This document shows, in pieces, positions 44,101 through 54,224 of a stretch of 64,000 bases of DNA. Each line of letters opens with the position of its first letter. Within the stretch, counting starts at the first letter, position 1. Location: assembly GCA_040954595.2 (NCBI GenBank), contig CM082580.2, forward strand, positions 11,594,001 through 11,658,000, read 5' to 3'. The notes beneath the pieces were generated by a model. It made no database searches and was not told the origin of the DNA. It was given only the letters and a program-made list of their open reading frames with translations. This stretch comes from Balanoglossus misakiensis. Taxonomy: Eukaryota; Hemichordata. The position numbers were made by a program, and so were the translations under genes.

Positions 44101-47100
44101 AATGCATCACTGAAACAGCTGTTTGTAACTATATTCCTGACTGTCCCAATGGTGAAGATGAAGACGATTGTCCATGTAAGCCATCTGAATTCACTTGCTC
44201 CAATGGAAAATGTATACCGCTTGTGAAACAATGTGATGACGTTGTCGATTGTCCAAATGGAGAAGACGAAGCTATACCACCATGTGAACCGGTTGAACCC
44301 TGTTTTGGCTTTAAATGTTCTTCTGGAGAGTGTATTCCTAAAACAGCTGTTTGCAATCACGTTGTTGACTGTCCCAATGGTGAAGATGAAATTGGTTGTC
44401 CATGCAAACCAACAGAATTTACCTGTCCCAATGGAAAGTGTATTCCAGTGTTCAGATGTTGTGATGGCGTGTCTGATTGTCCATCTGGAGCAGATGAAGC
44501 TATACCACCATGTCCACCACCTTGCTTTGGATTTGAATGTGATACAGGAGAATGCATCCCTGAAACAGCAATATGTAACTATATTCCTGACTGTCCCAAT
44601 GGTGAAGATGAAGACGATTGTCCATGCAAGCCCTCTGAATTCACTTGCTCCAATGGAAAATGTATACCAGTGGTGAAACATTGTGATGACGTTGTCGATT
44701 GTCCAAATGGAGAAGACGAAGCTATACCACCATGTCCACCACCTTGCCTTACCTTTGAATGTCTTACAGGAGAATGCATCCCTGAAACAGCTGTTTGTAA
44801 CTATATTCCTGACTGTCCCAATGGTGAAGATGAAGACGATTGTCCATGCAAGCCATCTGAATTCACTTGCTCCAATGGAAAATGTATACCGCTTGTGAAA
44901 CAATGTGATGACGTTATCGATTGTCCAAATGGAGAGGACGAAGCTATACCACCATGTGAAGTAATTCAACCCTGCTTTGGCTTTAAATGTTCTTCTGGGG
45001 AGTGTATTCTTAAATCAGCTGTCTGTAACCATGTTGTAGACTGTCCCAATGGTGAAGATGAAATTGGTTGTCCATGCAAACCAACAGAATTTACCTGCCC
45101 CAATGGAAAGTGTATTCCAGTGTTTAGATGTTGTGATGGCGTGTCTGATTGTCCATCTGGAGCAGATGAAGCTATACCACCATGTCCACCACCTTGCTTT
45201 GGATTTGAATGTGATACAGGAGAATGCATCTCTAAAAGAGATGTTTGTAACTATATTCCTGACTGTCCCAATGGTGAAGATGAAGACAATTGTCCATGCA
45301 AGCCCTCTGAATTCACTTGCTCCAATGGAAAATGTATACCACTGGTGAAACAATGTGATGACGTTGTCGATTGTTCAAATGGAGAAGACGAAGCTATACC
45401 ACCATGTGAACCGGTTCCACCCTGTTTTGACTTTAAATGTCCTTCTGGAGAGTGTATTCCTACAACAGCTGTCTGCAACCACGTTTTTGACTGTCCCAAT
45501 GGTGAAGATGAAATTGGTTGTCCATGCAAACCAACAGAATTTACCTGTCCCAATGGAAAGTGTATTCCAGTGTTCAGATGTTGTGATGGCGTGTCTGATT
45601 GTCCATCTGGAGCAGATGAAGCTATACCACCATGTCCACCACCTTGCTTTGGATTTGAATGTGATACGGGAGAATGCATCCCTGAAACAGCTGTTTGCAA
45701 CTATATTCCTGACTGTCCCAATGGTGAAGATGAAGACGATTGTCCATGCAAGCCCTCTGAATTCACTTGCTCCAATGGAAAATGTATACTGCTGGTGAAA
45801 CAATGTGATGACGTTGTCGATTGTCCAAATGGAGAAGACGAAGCTATACCACCATGTCCACCACCTTGCCTTACCTTTAAATGTCTTACAGGAGAATGCA
45901 TCCCTGAAACAGCTGTTTGTAACTATATTCCTGACTGTCCCAATGGTGAAGATGAAGACGATTGTCCATGCAAGCCCTCTGAATTCACTTGCTCCAATGG
46001 AAAATGTATACCACTGGTGAAACAATGTGATGACGTTGTCGATTGTCCAAATGGAGAAGACGAAGCTATACCACCATGTCCACCACCTTGCCTTACCTTT
46101 GAATGTCTTACAGGAGAATGCATCCCTGAAACAGCTGTTTGCAACTATATTCCTGACTGTCCCAATGGTGAAGATGAAGACGATTGTCCATGTAAGCCAT
46201 CTGAATTCACTTGCTCCAATGGAAAATGTATACCGCTGGTGAAACAATGTGATGACGTTGTCGATTGTCCAAATGGAGAAGACGAAGCTATACCACCATG
46301 TGAACCGGTGGAACCCTGTTTTGGCTTTAAATGTTCTTCTGGAGAGTGTATTCCTAAAACAGCTGTTTGCAACCACGTTGTTGACTGTCCCAATGGTGAA
46401 GATGAAATTGGTTGTCCATGCAAACCAACAGAATTTACCTGTCCCAATGGAAAGTGTATTCCAGTGTTCAGATGTTGTGATGGCGTGTCTGATTGTCAAT
46501 CTGGAGCAGATGAAGCTATACCACCATGTCCACCACCTTGCTTTGGATTTGAATGTGTTACAGGAGAATGCATACCTGAAACAGCAGTATGTAACTATAT
46601 TCCTGACTGTCCCAATGGTGAAGATGAAGACGATTGTCCATGCAAGCCGTCTGAATTCACTTGCTCCAATGGAAAATGTATACCGCTGGTGAAACGATGT
46701 GATGACGTTGTCGATTGTCCAAATGGAGAGGACGAAGCTATACCACCATGTCCACCACCTTGCCTTGCCTTTGAATGTCTTACAGGAGAATGCATACCTG
46801 AAACAGCTGTTTGTAACTATATTCCTGACTGTCCCAATGGTGAAGATGAAGACGATTGTCCATGCAAGCCCTCTGAATTCACTTGCTCCAATGGAAAATG
46901 TATACCGCTGGTGAAACAATGTGATGACGTTATCGATTGTCCAAATGGAGAAGACGAAGCTATACCACCATGTCCACCACCTTGCCTTGCCTTTGAATGT
47001 CTTACAGGAGAATGCATCCCTGAAACAGCTGTTTGTAACTATATTCCTGACTGTCCCAATGGTGAAGATGAAGACGATTGTCCATGCAAGCCCTCTGAAT

Positions 47101-50100
47101 TCACTTGCTCCAATGGAAAATGTATACCGCTGGTGAAACAATGTGATGACGTTATCGATTGTCCAAATGGAGAAGACGAAGCTATACCACCATGTCCACC
47201 ACCTTGCCTTGCCTTTGAATGTCTTACAGGAGAATGCATACCTGAAACAGCTGTTTGTAACTATATTCCTGACTGTCCCAATGGTGAAGATGAAGACGAT
47301 TGTCCATGCAAGCCCTCTGAATTCACTTGCTCCAATGGAAAATGTATACCGCTGGTGAAACAATGTGATGACATTATCGATTGTCCAAATGGAGAAGACG
47401 AAGCTATACCACCATGTCCACCACCTTGCCTTGCCTTTGAATGTCTTACAGGAGAATGCATCCCTGAAACAGCTGTTTGCAACTATATTCCTGACTGTCC
47501 CAATGGTGAAGATGAAGACGATTGTCCATGCAAGCCCTCTGAATTCACTTGCTCCAATGGAAAATGTATACCGCTTGTGAAACAATGTGATGACGTTATC
47601 GATTGTCCAAATGGAGAAGACGAAGCTATACCACCATGTCCACCACCTTGCCTTGCCTTTGAATGTCTTACAGGAGAATGCATCCCTGAAACAGCTGTTT
47701 GCAACTATATTCCTGACTGTCCCAATGGTGAAGATGAAGACGATTGTCCATGCAAGCCATCTGAATTCACTTGCTCCAATGGAAAATGTATACCGCTTGT
47801 GAAACAATGTGATGACGTTATCGATTGTCCAAATGGAGAGGACGAAGCTATACCACCATGTGAAGTAATTCAACCCTGCTTTGGCTTTAAATGTTCTTCT
47901 GGGGAGTGTATTCTTAAATCAGCTGTCTGTAACCATGTTGTAGACTGTCCCAATGGTGAAGATGAAATTGGTTGTCCATGCAAACCAACAGAATTTACCT
48001 GCCCCAATGGAAAGTGTATTCCAGTGTTTAGATGTTGTGATGGCGTGTCTGATTGTCCATCTGGAGCAGATGAAGCTATACCACCATGTCCACCACCTTG
48101 CTTTGGATTTGAATGTGATACGGGAGAATGCATCCCTAAAAGAGATGTTTGTAACTATATTCCTGACTGTCCCAATGGTGAAGATGAAGACGATTGTCCA
48201 TGCAAGCCCTCTGAATTCACTTGCTCCAATGGAAAATGTATACCGCTGGTGAAACAATGTGATGACGTTGTCGATTGTCCAAATGGAGAAGACGAAGCTA
48301 TACCACCATGTACACCACCTTGCCTTGCCTTTGAATGTCTTACAGGAGAATGCATCCCTGAAACAGCTGTTTGCAACTATATTCCTGACTGTCCATATGG
48401 TGAAGATGAAATTGGTTGTCCATGCATGCCGTCTGAATTCACTTGCTCCAATGGAAAATGTATACCGCTGGTAAAACAATGTGATGACGTTGTTGATTGT
48501 CCAAATGGAGAAGACGAAGCTATACCACCATGTCCACCACCTTGCCTTGCCTTTGAATGTCTTTCAGGAGAATGCATCCCTGAAACAGCTGTTTGTAACT
48601 ATATTCCTGACTGTCCCAATGGTGAAGATGAAGACGATTGTCCATGCAAGCCATCTGAATTCACTTGCTCCAATGGAAAATGTATACCGCTGGTGAAACA
48701 ATGTGATGACGTTGTCGATTGTCCAAATGGAGAAGACGAAGCTATACCACCATGTCCACCACCTTGCCTTACCTTTGAATGTCTTACAGGAGAATGCATC
48801 CCTGAAACAGCTGTTTGTAACTATATTCCTGACTGTCCCAATGGTGAAGATGAAGACGATTGTCCATGCAAGCCCTCTGAATTCACTTGCTCCAATGGAA
48901 AATGTATACCGCTGGTGAAACAATGTGATGACGTTGTCGATTGTCCAAATGGAGAAGACGAAGCTATACCACCATGTCCACCACCTTGCCTTGCCTTTGA
49001 ATGTCTTACAGGAGAATGCATCCCTGAAACAGCTGTTTGCAACTATATTCCTGACTGTCCCAATGGTGAAGATGAAGACGATTGTCCATGCAAGCCCTCT
49101 GAATTCACTTGCTCCAATGGAAAATGTATACCGCTGGTGAAACAATGTGATGACGTTGTCGATTGTCCAAATGGAGAAGACGAAGCTATACCACCATGTC
49201 CACCACCTTGCCTTACCTTTGAATGTCTTACAGGAGAATGCATCCCTGAAACAGCTGTTTGTAACTATATTCCTGACTGTCCCAATGGTGAAGATGAAGA
49301 CGATTGTCCATGCAAGCCCTCTGAATTCACTTGCTCCAATGGAAAATGTATACCGCTGGTGAAACAATGTGATGACGTTATCGATTGTCCAAATGGAGAA
49401 GACGAAGCTATACCACCATGTCCACCACCTTGCCTTGCCTTTGAATGTCTTACAGGAGAATGCATCCCTGAAACAGCTGTTTGCAACTATATTCCTGACT
49501 GTCCCAATGGTGAAGATGAAGACGATTGTCCATGCAAGCCCTCTGAATTCACTTGCTCCAATGGAAAATGTATACCGCTGGTGAAACAATGTGATGACGT
49601 TGTCGATTGTCCAAATGGAGAAGACGAAGCTATACCACCATGTCCACCACCTTGCCTTGCCTTTGAATGTCTTACAGGAGAATGCATCCCTGAAACAGCT
49701 GTTTGCAACTATATTCCTGACTGTCCCAATGGTGAAGATGAAGACGATTGTCCATGCAAGCCCTCTGAATTCACTTGCTCCAATGGAAAATGTATACCGC
49801 TGGTGAAACAATGTGATGACGTTGTCGATTGTCCAAATGGAGAAGACGAAGCTATACCACCCTGTGAAGTAATTCAACCCTGCTTTGGCTTTAAATGTTC
49901 TTCTGGGGAGTGTATTCTTAAATCAGCTGTCTGTAACCATGTTGTAGACTGTCCCAATGGTGAAGATGAAATTGGTTGTCCATGCAAACCAACAGAATTT
50001 ACCTGCCCCAATGGAAAGTGTATTCCAGTGTTTAGATGTTGTGATGGCGTGTCTGATTGTCCATCTGGAGCAGATGAAGCTATACCACCATGTCCACCAC

Positions 50101-52685
50101 CTTGCTTTGGATTTGAATGTGATACGGGAGAATGCATCCCTAAAAGAGATGTTTGTAACTATATTCCTGACTGTCCCAATGGTGAAGATGAAGACGAATG
50201 TCCATGCAAGCCCTCTGAATTCACTTGCTCCAATGGAAAATGTATACCGCTGGTGAAACAATGTGATGACGTTGTCGATTGTCCAAATGGAGAAGACGAA
50301 GCTATACCACCATGTACACCACCTTGCCTTGCCTTTGAATGTCTTACAGGAGAATGCATCCCTGAAACAGCTGTTTGCAACTATATTCCTGACTGTCCAT
50401 ATGGTGAAGATGAAATTGGTTGTCCATGCATGCCGTCTGAATTCACTTGCTCCAATGGAAAATGTATACCGCTGGTAAAACAATGTGATGACGTTGTTGA
50501 TTGTCCAAATGGAGAAGACGAAGCTATACCACCATGTCCACCACCTTGCCTTGCCTTTGAATGTCTTACAGGAGAATGCATCCCTGAAACAGCTGTTTGT
50601 AACTATATTCCTGACTGTCCCAATGGTGAAGATGAAGACGATTGTCCATGCAAGCCATCTGAATTCACTTGCTCCAATGGAAAATGTATACCGCTGGTGA
50701 AACAATGTGATGACGTTGTCGATTGTCCAAATGGAGAAGACGAAGCTATACCACCATGTCCACCACCTTGCCTTACCTTTGAATGTCTTACAGGAGAATG
50801 CATCCCTGAAACAGCTGTTTGCAACTATATTCCTGACTGTCCCAATGGTGAAGATGAAGACGATTGTCCATGCAAGCCCTCTGAATTCACTTGCTCCAAT
50901 GGAAAATGTATACCACTGGTGAAACAATGTGATGACGTTGTCGATTGTCCAAATGGAGAAGACGAAGCTATACCACCATGTGAACCGGTTGAACCGTGTT
51001 TTGACTTTAAATGTCCTTCTGGAGAGTGTATTCCTAAAGCAGCTGTTTGCAACCACGTTGTTGACTGTCCCAATGGTGAAGATGAAATTGGTTGTCCATG
51101 CAAACCAACAGAATTTACCTGTCCCAATGGAAAGTGTATTCCAGTGTTCAGATGTTGTGATGGCGTGTCTGATTGTCCATCTGGAGCTGATGAGGAATCG
51201 AGTTTGTGTGGCTGTCAAGTGAATGAATTCTTGTGTCCTGCTGGTAACTGTATATCTATCATACATATATGTAATGACGTTCATGATTGTGTTGGTGGAG
51301 CAGACGAAGCTGAGACCCTTTGTGAATGGGTTACAGTAAACTCTCCCGGAAGTGGTATGTATATTATTTCTTATAATAACTATTGAATTTTTGTGGCAGA
51401 CGCAAGTCACGAGTCCGCAAAATTTGGTGGAAGTGTATGAAGATGTTTCTACTTTATATCAGACAGTGGTTTATATTTGCGTTGTGTTATGTGAAATAGT
51501 TTCGTAGAATTAATCTCAGCCGTAGTTATTAAGTTACTTGCATGAGAAATGTCACTGCATTTTGATATATTGTTCGTGATTTGAATACTGTATATTTAAT
51601 TGTTACTGAGAAGATGATTTGGTCATGCAATTTTCTGCTTTACATACTCTCAAGATATCGATTAGTCCACAAAACTTTTAATGTTACTGCAGTAACACCG
51701 ACAAGGTCTAAAAGAAAGCAAGGCAGATTTCTGCAAAATAGAATGTTCTTTTTCGTTGTTGAAGGAGTATTGGATGCTGCGCTGTCGGCATTGGAAGGCG
51801 AAGTTGTCGAACTTGCACGAAAACTGGACGGGCTCCAGGAACACGGTAAACTGTGCATTTTGTGAATTTTCCCGCTTCTTATTTATATCCTTTAAAGTTG
51901 CCCGACAATCGTTAGCTTTGTTGAACTGGCCATATTCCTTTACCAACGTGTCGGTCATCGACTGGCGTTCTTTGTCACCTTCATTGCATCATTCTGAATA
52001 TTGTACTATGCATTATTCATTTATCCTCAATTTCGACAGACGAAAATCTTATGGAGGGAATAATAACTGAACTTGAAGAGCAATTGGACAGTATCAAGAA
52101 CAGTTATAAGCGTGACAGAATCCACCATTTGAAGCACGTCATCTCCTCCGTAGATACGATGGACAAGTTGAATTTCGCTGTACAATTAACAGGTGAGTTT
52201 AACAAACAACCATACATGCACGTGGAATACAGTGAAATCGAGGTCTCTTGTGCGAAAGTTCACAAAGTTGACAAAAAATTGCAAACACCTGCACACTTGT
52301 CCATATTAATTATTTTTAATGATCAGTTTTCTTTTTGTTAACTTGTACATGAAAGTTCATCGTAAACATTTACAAGACCATATCAGTATCAGGACATCGC
52401 CATGAGTGGTTAGATTCATAGCAATCTCGAAAGACCGGCGCTCGTGATCCTTTGAAGCCATTGTTGACCGCCATTGATATTGACTTTTTTTTTTTGCTTT
52501 TACCAGATACATCTGTGGGCGAACGTAGCCTGAGTAACCTTGCTGGAAACGATGCCACCAACATGGAAACCCAAGACGATTTCGCAAACAAACTGCGTAA
52601 AGTTGAAGGGAAATTGTTTGGTGTAAAACGCGAACTGAGGGCCCGGATTTTCTCTAGGAAACGGGGTGACGTCAGAGAACACTAA
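37995..52685 (+). CDS. Gene B: giant secreted protein with 90 LDLa domains and a coiled-coil C-terminus
   Basis: Complete gene of nine coding exons: 37995-38174, 38768-38984, 40009-40128, 40583-40702, 41297-41413, 41698-51354, 51693-51845, 52040-52192 and 52507-52685. They total 10,896 bp, so 3,631 residues plus TAA. Internal introns after the first are all phase 1. Order: signal peptide, Arg-rich pro-segment, four single-exon LDLa domains, 86 LDLa domains in one exon, RSKR site, helical C-terminal tail. LDLa domains are six-cysteine calcium-binding modules that bind basic ligands in LDL-receptor relatives. There are no EGF or beta-propeller modules and no transmembrane segment, so it is not an LRP. 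I infer a soluble extracellular rod. An in-frame ATG at 37929 would add 22 residues ahead of the signal peptide, so ATG 37995 is preferred. No known orthologue recognised. Confidence 0.88.
38175..38767 (+). other. Gene B intron 1
   Basis: 593-bp intron with GTAAGT and TTTTCAG ends. No further exon or RNA gene seen. Confidence 0.8.
38768..38984 (+). other. Gene B exon 2: spacer and LDLa domain 1
   Basis: Joins exon 1 in phase 0 and ends in phase 1 (GAAT/GTGAGT). About 35 spacer residues, then CAVNEVFCDSGEC....LLCDGSNDCLNGFDE....C, a full six-cysteine LDLa domain. Confidence 0.87.
38985..40008 (+). other. Gene B intron 2
   Basis: 1,024-bp AT-rich intron with GTGAGT and CATAG ends. Only short AT-rich and TACATGTACA-type stretches near 39835-39850; no coding exon recognised. 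Confidence 0.75.
40009..40128 (+). other. Gene B exon 3: LDLa domain 2
   Basis: A 120-bp phase 1-1 exon between CATAG and GTAAGT. CGFKQIQCPDGKC and CSNHFDESPYIC show the LDLa pattern. The fourth-to-fifth cysteine spacing is atypical: CNNIQHGC lacks the acidic residue of CDG. Confidence 0.82.
40448..40470 (+). repeat. G-rich tract in gene B intron 3
   Basis: Runs of six, two, five and seven G separated by single bases on the + (transcribed-sense) strand. With the following TAGG it could form a G-quadruplex in the nascent RNA. Confidence 0.6.
40583..40702 (+). other. Gene B exon 4: LDLa domain 3
   Basis: A 120-bp phase 1-1 exon (TTGCAG to GTAAGC). CGVGEFQCPEGKCISTEWLC and CDDGRDESPEVC give six cysteines and intact acidic calcium ligands. 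Confidence 0.88.
41297..41413 (+). other. Gene B exon 5: LDLa domain 4
   Basis: A 117-bp phase 1-1 exon (CCACAG to GTAAGT). CQKSFVQCPDNSCIPSKLACDG and CPNGYDESTELC match LDLa. Confidence 0.88.
41433..41467. repeat. GAAT tetranucleotide microsatellite
   Basis: About eight GAAT units, interrupted once by AC, in gene B intron 5 just after the donor site. Confidence 0.85.
41698..51354 (+). other. Gene B exon 6: 9,657-bp exon with 86 tandem LDLa domains
   Basis: Acceptor TTTCAG at the left, donor GTATGT at 51355. The frame is open throughout and phase 1-1. By hand I count 86 LDLa units of 36-39 residues, about 37 on average, matching the exon length and the spacing of marker units. Most alternate between type X (PPPCLAFEC..GECIPETAVCNYIPDCPNGEDEDDC) and type Y (KPSEFTCSNGKCIPL..C DDVVDCPNGEDEAIPPC). 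The key Asp/Glu residues of the calcium site are kept in nearly all. The first two and the last unit are the most divergent. No N-x-S/T sequon is seen in the common X and Y units. Confidence 0.93.
41718..51323 (+). repeat. 222-bp / 74-residue tandem repeat array (coding)
   Basis: The basic genomic period is 222 bp, one X plus one Y LDLa unit, with many copies differing at only a few bases. Marker units break the period: EVIQPC starts at 42720, 44958, 47862 and 49866, and EPVPPC or EPVEPC units start near 43170, 44286, 45408, 46302 and 50982. They reveal larger duplicated blocks. Confidence 0.93.
51693..51845 (+). other. Gene B exon 7: RSKR site and helix
   Basis: A 153-bp phase 1-1 exon (CTGCAG to GTAAAC). 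TRSKRK at its start (RSKR = 51704-51715) fits the furin pattern R-x-K/R-R. It is followed by a short hydrophobic stretch and a heptad-like helix (LDAALSALEGEVVELARKL). Confidence 0.75.
52040..52192 (+). other. Gene B exon 8: coiled-coil segment
   Basis: Also 153 bp and phase 1-1 (GACAG to GTGAGT). MEGIITELEEQLDSIKNSY has Leu/Ile at heptad a/d spacing, consistent with an oligomerising coiled coil. Confidence 0.78.
52507..52685 (+). other. Gene B exon 9: C-terminal exon with stop
   Basis: Acceptor TTTTACCAG. Encodes a charged helix-prone end (FANKLRKVEGKLFGVKRELRA) and stops at TAA 52683-52685. No GPI signal or transmembrane segment, supporting a soluble product. Confidence 0.8.
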
Positions 52686-53016
52686 ACATTGATGTCAACC
52701 TATGAAAATATGATTTCGGCTTATTTTCATTTCTTGCACTATTTTACTTCCGTCTCGTTTCTACATCGGCTGTTTTTATAAAACATGCTACCGTGGTTCA
52801 CAAATTGAAGACCCAAACTTTTAGTGAGATATAAAACCTAAGGAATTTGGTTTCCAGTTTCTCTCGAATATCTTATACTTTTTATAATTTTGCTATTTAT
52901 CCTGCATAAATTGGGTTAAATTTATGATTTTAGTCAGCTTTTTTTTAATTTTCGCGTCATGTGACGTGTAGAATGTTAAAATAATATGTACAGTTTCTTT
53001 GCACTTAATTCAGTTA

Positions 53017-53022
53017 ATTAAA
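53017..53022 (+). terminator. Candidate poly(A) signal of gene B
   Basis: ATTAAA, the common variant, 332 bp after the gene B stop codon. No AATAAA is seen in the 350 bp after the stop. Confidence 0.3.
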
Positions 53023-53925
53023 GGTTATTGACACGTTATTTTAACGAATTTGTCCCATTTTCTGTAAAGTAGTGAAATTGCCTCTTTATGGCGTCAGTAC
53101 GCTCTGTTTGAGAAGGATGCCCGAATGGTGCCTATACAGTATACAATACCAAACTCCCAAAGTCCTTTTAATATGTAGGTACGAGTGGAGTGCAATCGTT
53201 CAGATATTGAACGATACGAGTGTAGAGTTTCATATTTGAACGAATGTTCTCCATCAACATTATCCGGCTTACAAAACGTAGCATTATGGCAACATCTGTG
53301 ATTGTTGTATGCTAAGCAACTTCTGAATCTCGTCAACCAATCAAAAGCTCCGGGCCCAAAATTGCACCTGGCGAATGGCTCATTTCAGCCAGCGCATGGT
53401 CAGTGAGTTGCCATGCTTCCATCATTCAGAACTCGATCTTTGACGTACAAACACCGTGGCTTAAAGTAGTGACGACAACGACCTGTTCATTACCTGGAGC
53501 AATTTCCGACAACCAAGTGAAAGTGAAGGTCATGACTGGTGCGATATGGACTGGATTTTCCAAGATTGTGGTAGCCTCTTTGAAGATAATGTACACAAAC
53601 CATCGGTCATGGATAGTGACGACAAAAATCGAGGGTGCCTTTCTCCTGGCTTGCAGCTCCAATTGCGGACATCCTCAATTGTAAGTAACATGTTTGTCAT
53701 TTTTTTTCTCAAAACAACAAGTAGGAACGATCAACAGTGGGATGGGCGCACTTGGAATTGCTCAGGAATGAACGGGAAGCATCGAGATTTCCTCTTGTTG
53801 CCCAACACCATTTTGTGTAACTGCTGTGAGAAACCCATGTAACATCACACTTGCTATGCTGAGCATAAAATCATGCACTTGAAAACACGAGACAAATTAT
53901 ATAGAGTAGCCAAGTCACACAATAC

Positions 53926-53931
53926 TTTATT
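53926..53931 (-). terminator. Candidate poly(A) signal of HIBCH
   Basis: TTTATT on the + strand, AATAAA on the transcript strand, 294 bp downstream of the HIBCH stop codon. Confidence 0.55.
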
Positions 53932-54224
53932 TGGAAAGACTGAAATGGTTTCACAGGCTCGCATCTATGAATACAGTCCTGTAAATGCAGAAATAATCAG
54001 TATCCCAAAACCGTGTCACTTGCTGTACACACTGCAACCCACCATTGAATGAGAATAGACAAACCAAGCTGAACAAAGTCCACGCAAAAAAATTCTCAAC
54101 ATCTCCTGAAACCCATCGGTGACACAGCAGCTGTTTTTCACCATAAAATAGGGGGGTACCAATGGCTTTTTCATTTAAATATTTTCTCATGAATTCCATT
54201 TTTGTCATGTGAGTGCACACATCA

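Larger units (their letters stand above)
52686..54224. other. Convergent intergenic region between gene B and HIBCH
   Basis: Gene B and HIBCH converge here. The left part is AT-rich 3' UTR. Short open frames near 53400-53840 have no recognisable domain, signal or splice context. I see no supported gene in the middle. Confidence 0.55.

Noticed and set aside
41800-51222. Many 71-codon + strand frames inside the LDLa array starting MMTLSIVQM
   Set aside because: Shifted-frame shadows of the LDLa coding sequence, repeated once per 222-bp unit.
41718-51323. Regular repeats suggesting a CRISPR array
   Set aside because: The period is 222 bp, the whole unit is coding, no unique spacers exist, and the DNA is animal.
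43137-51410. Very long open frames on the - strand under the LDLa array (up to 832 codons)
   Set aside because: They are read-through of the same 222-bp period in an antisense frame that happens to lack stops. They show no domain, start context or splice support and mirror the + strand repeat exactly.
348-52685. One single gene spanning the MAM and LDLa regions
   Set aside because: Gene A has a transmembrane exon, a tail with a stop at 37103 and a poly(A) signal. Gene B starts with its own ATG and signal peptide.
53403-53842. Short + strand open frames between gene B and HIBCH
   Set aside because: No recognised domain, no splice partners and no signal peptide; not longer than expected by chance.
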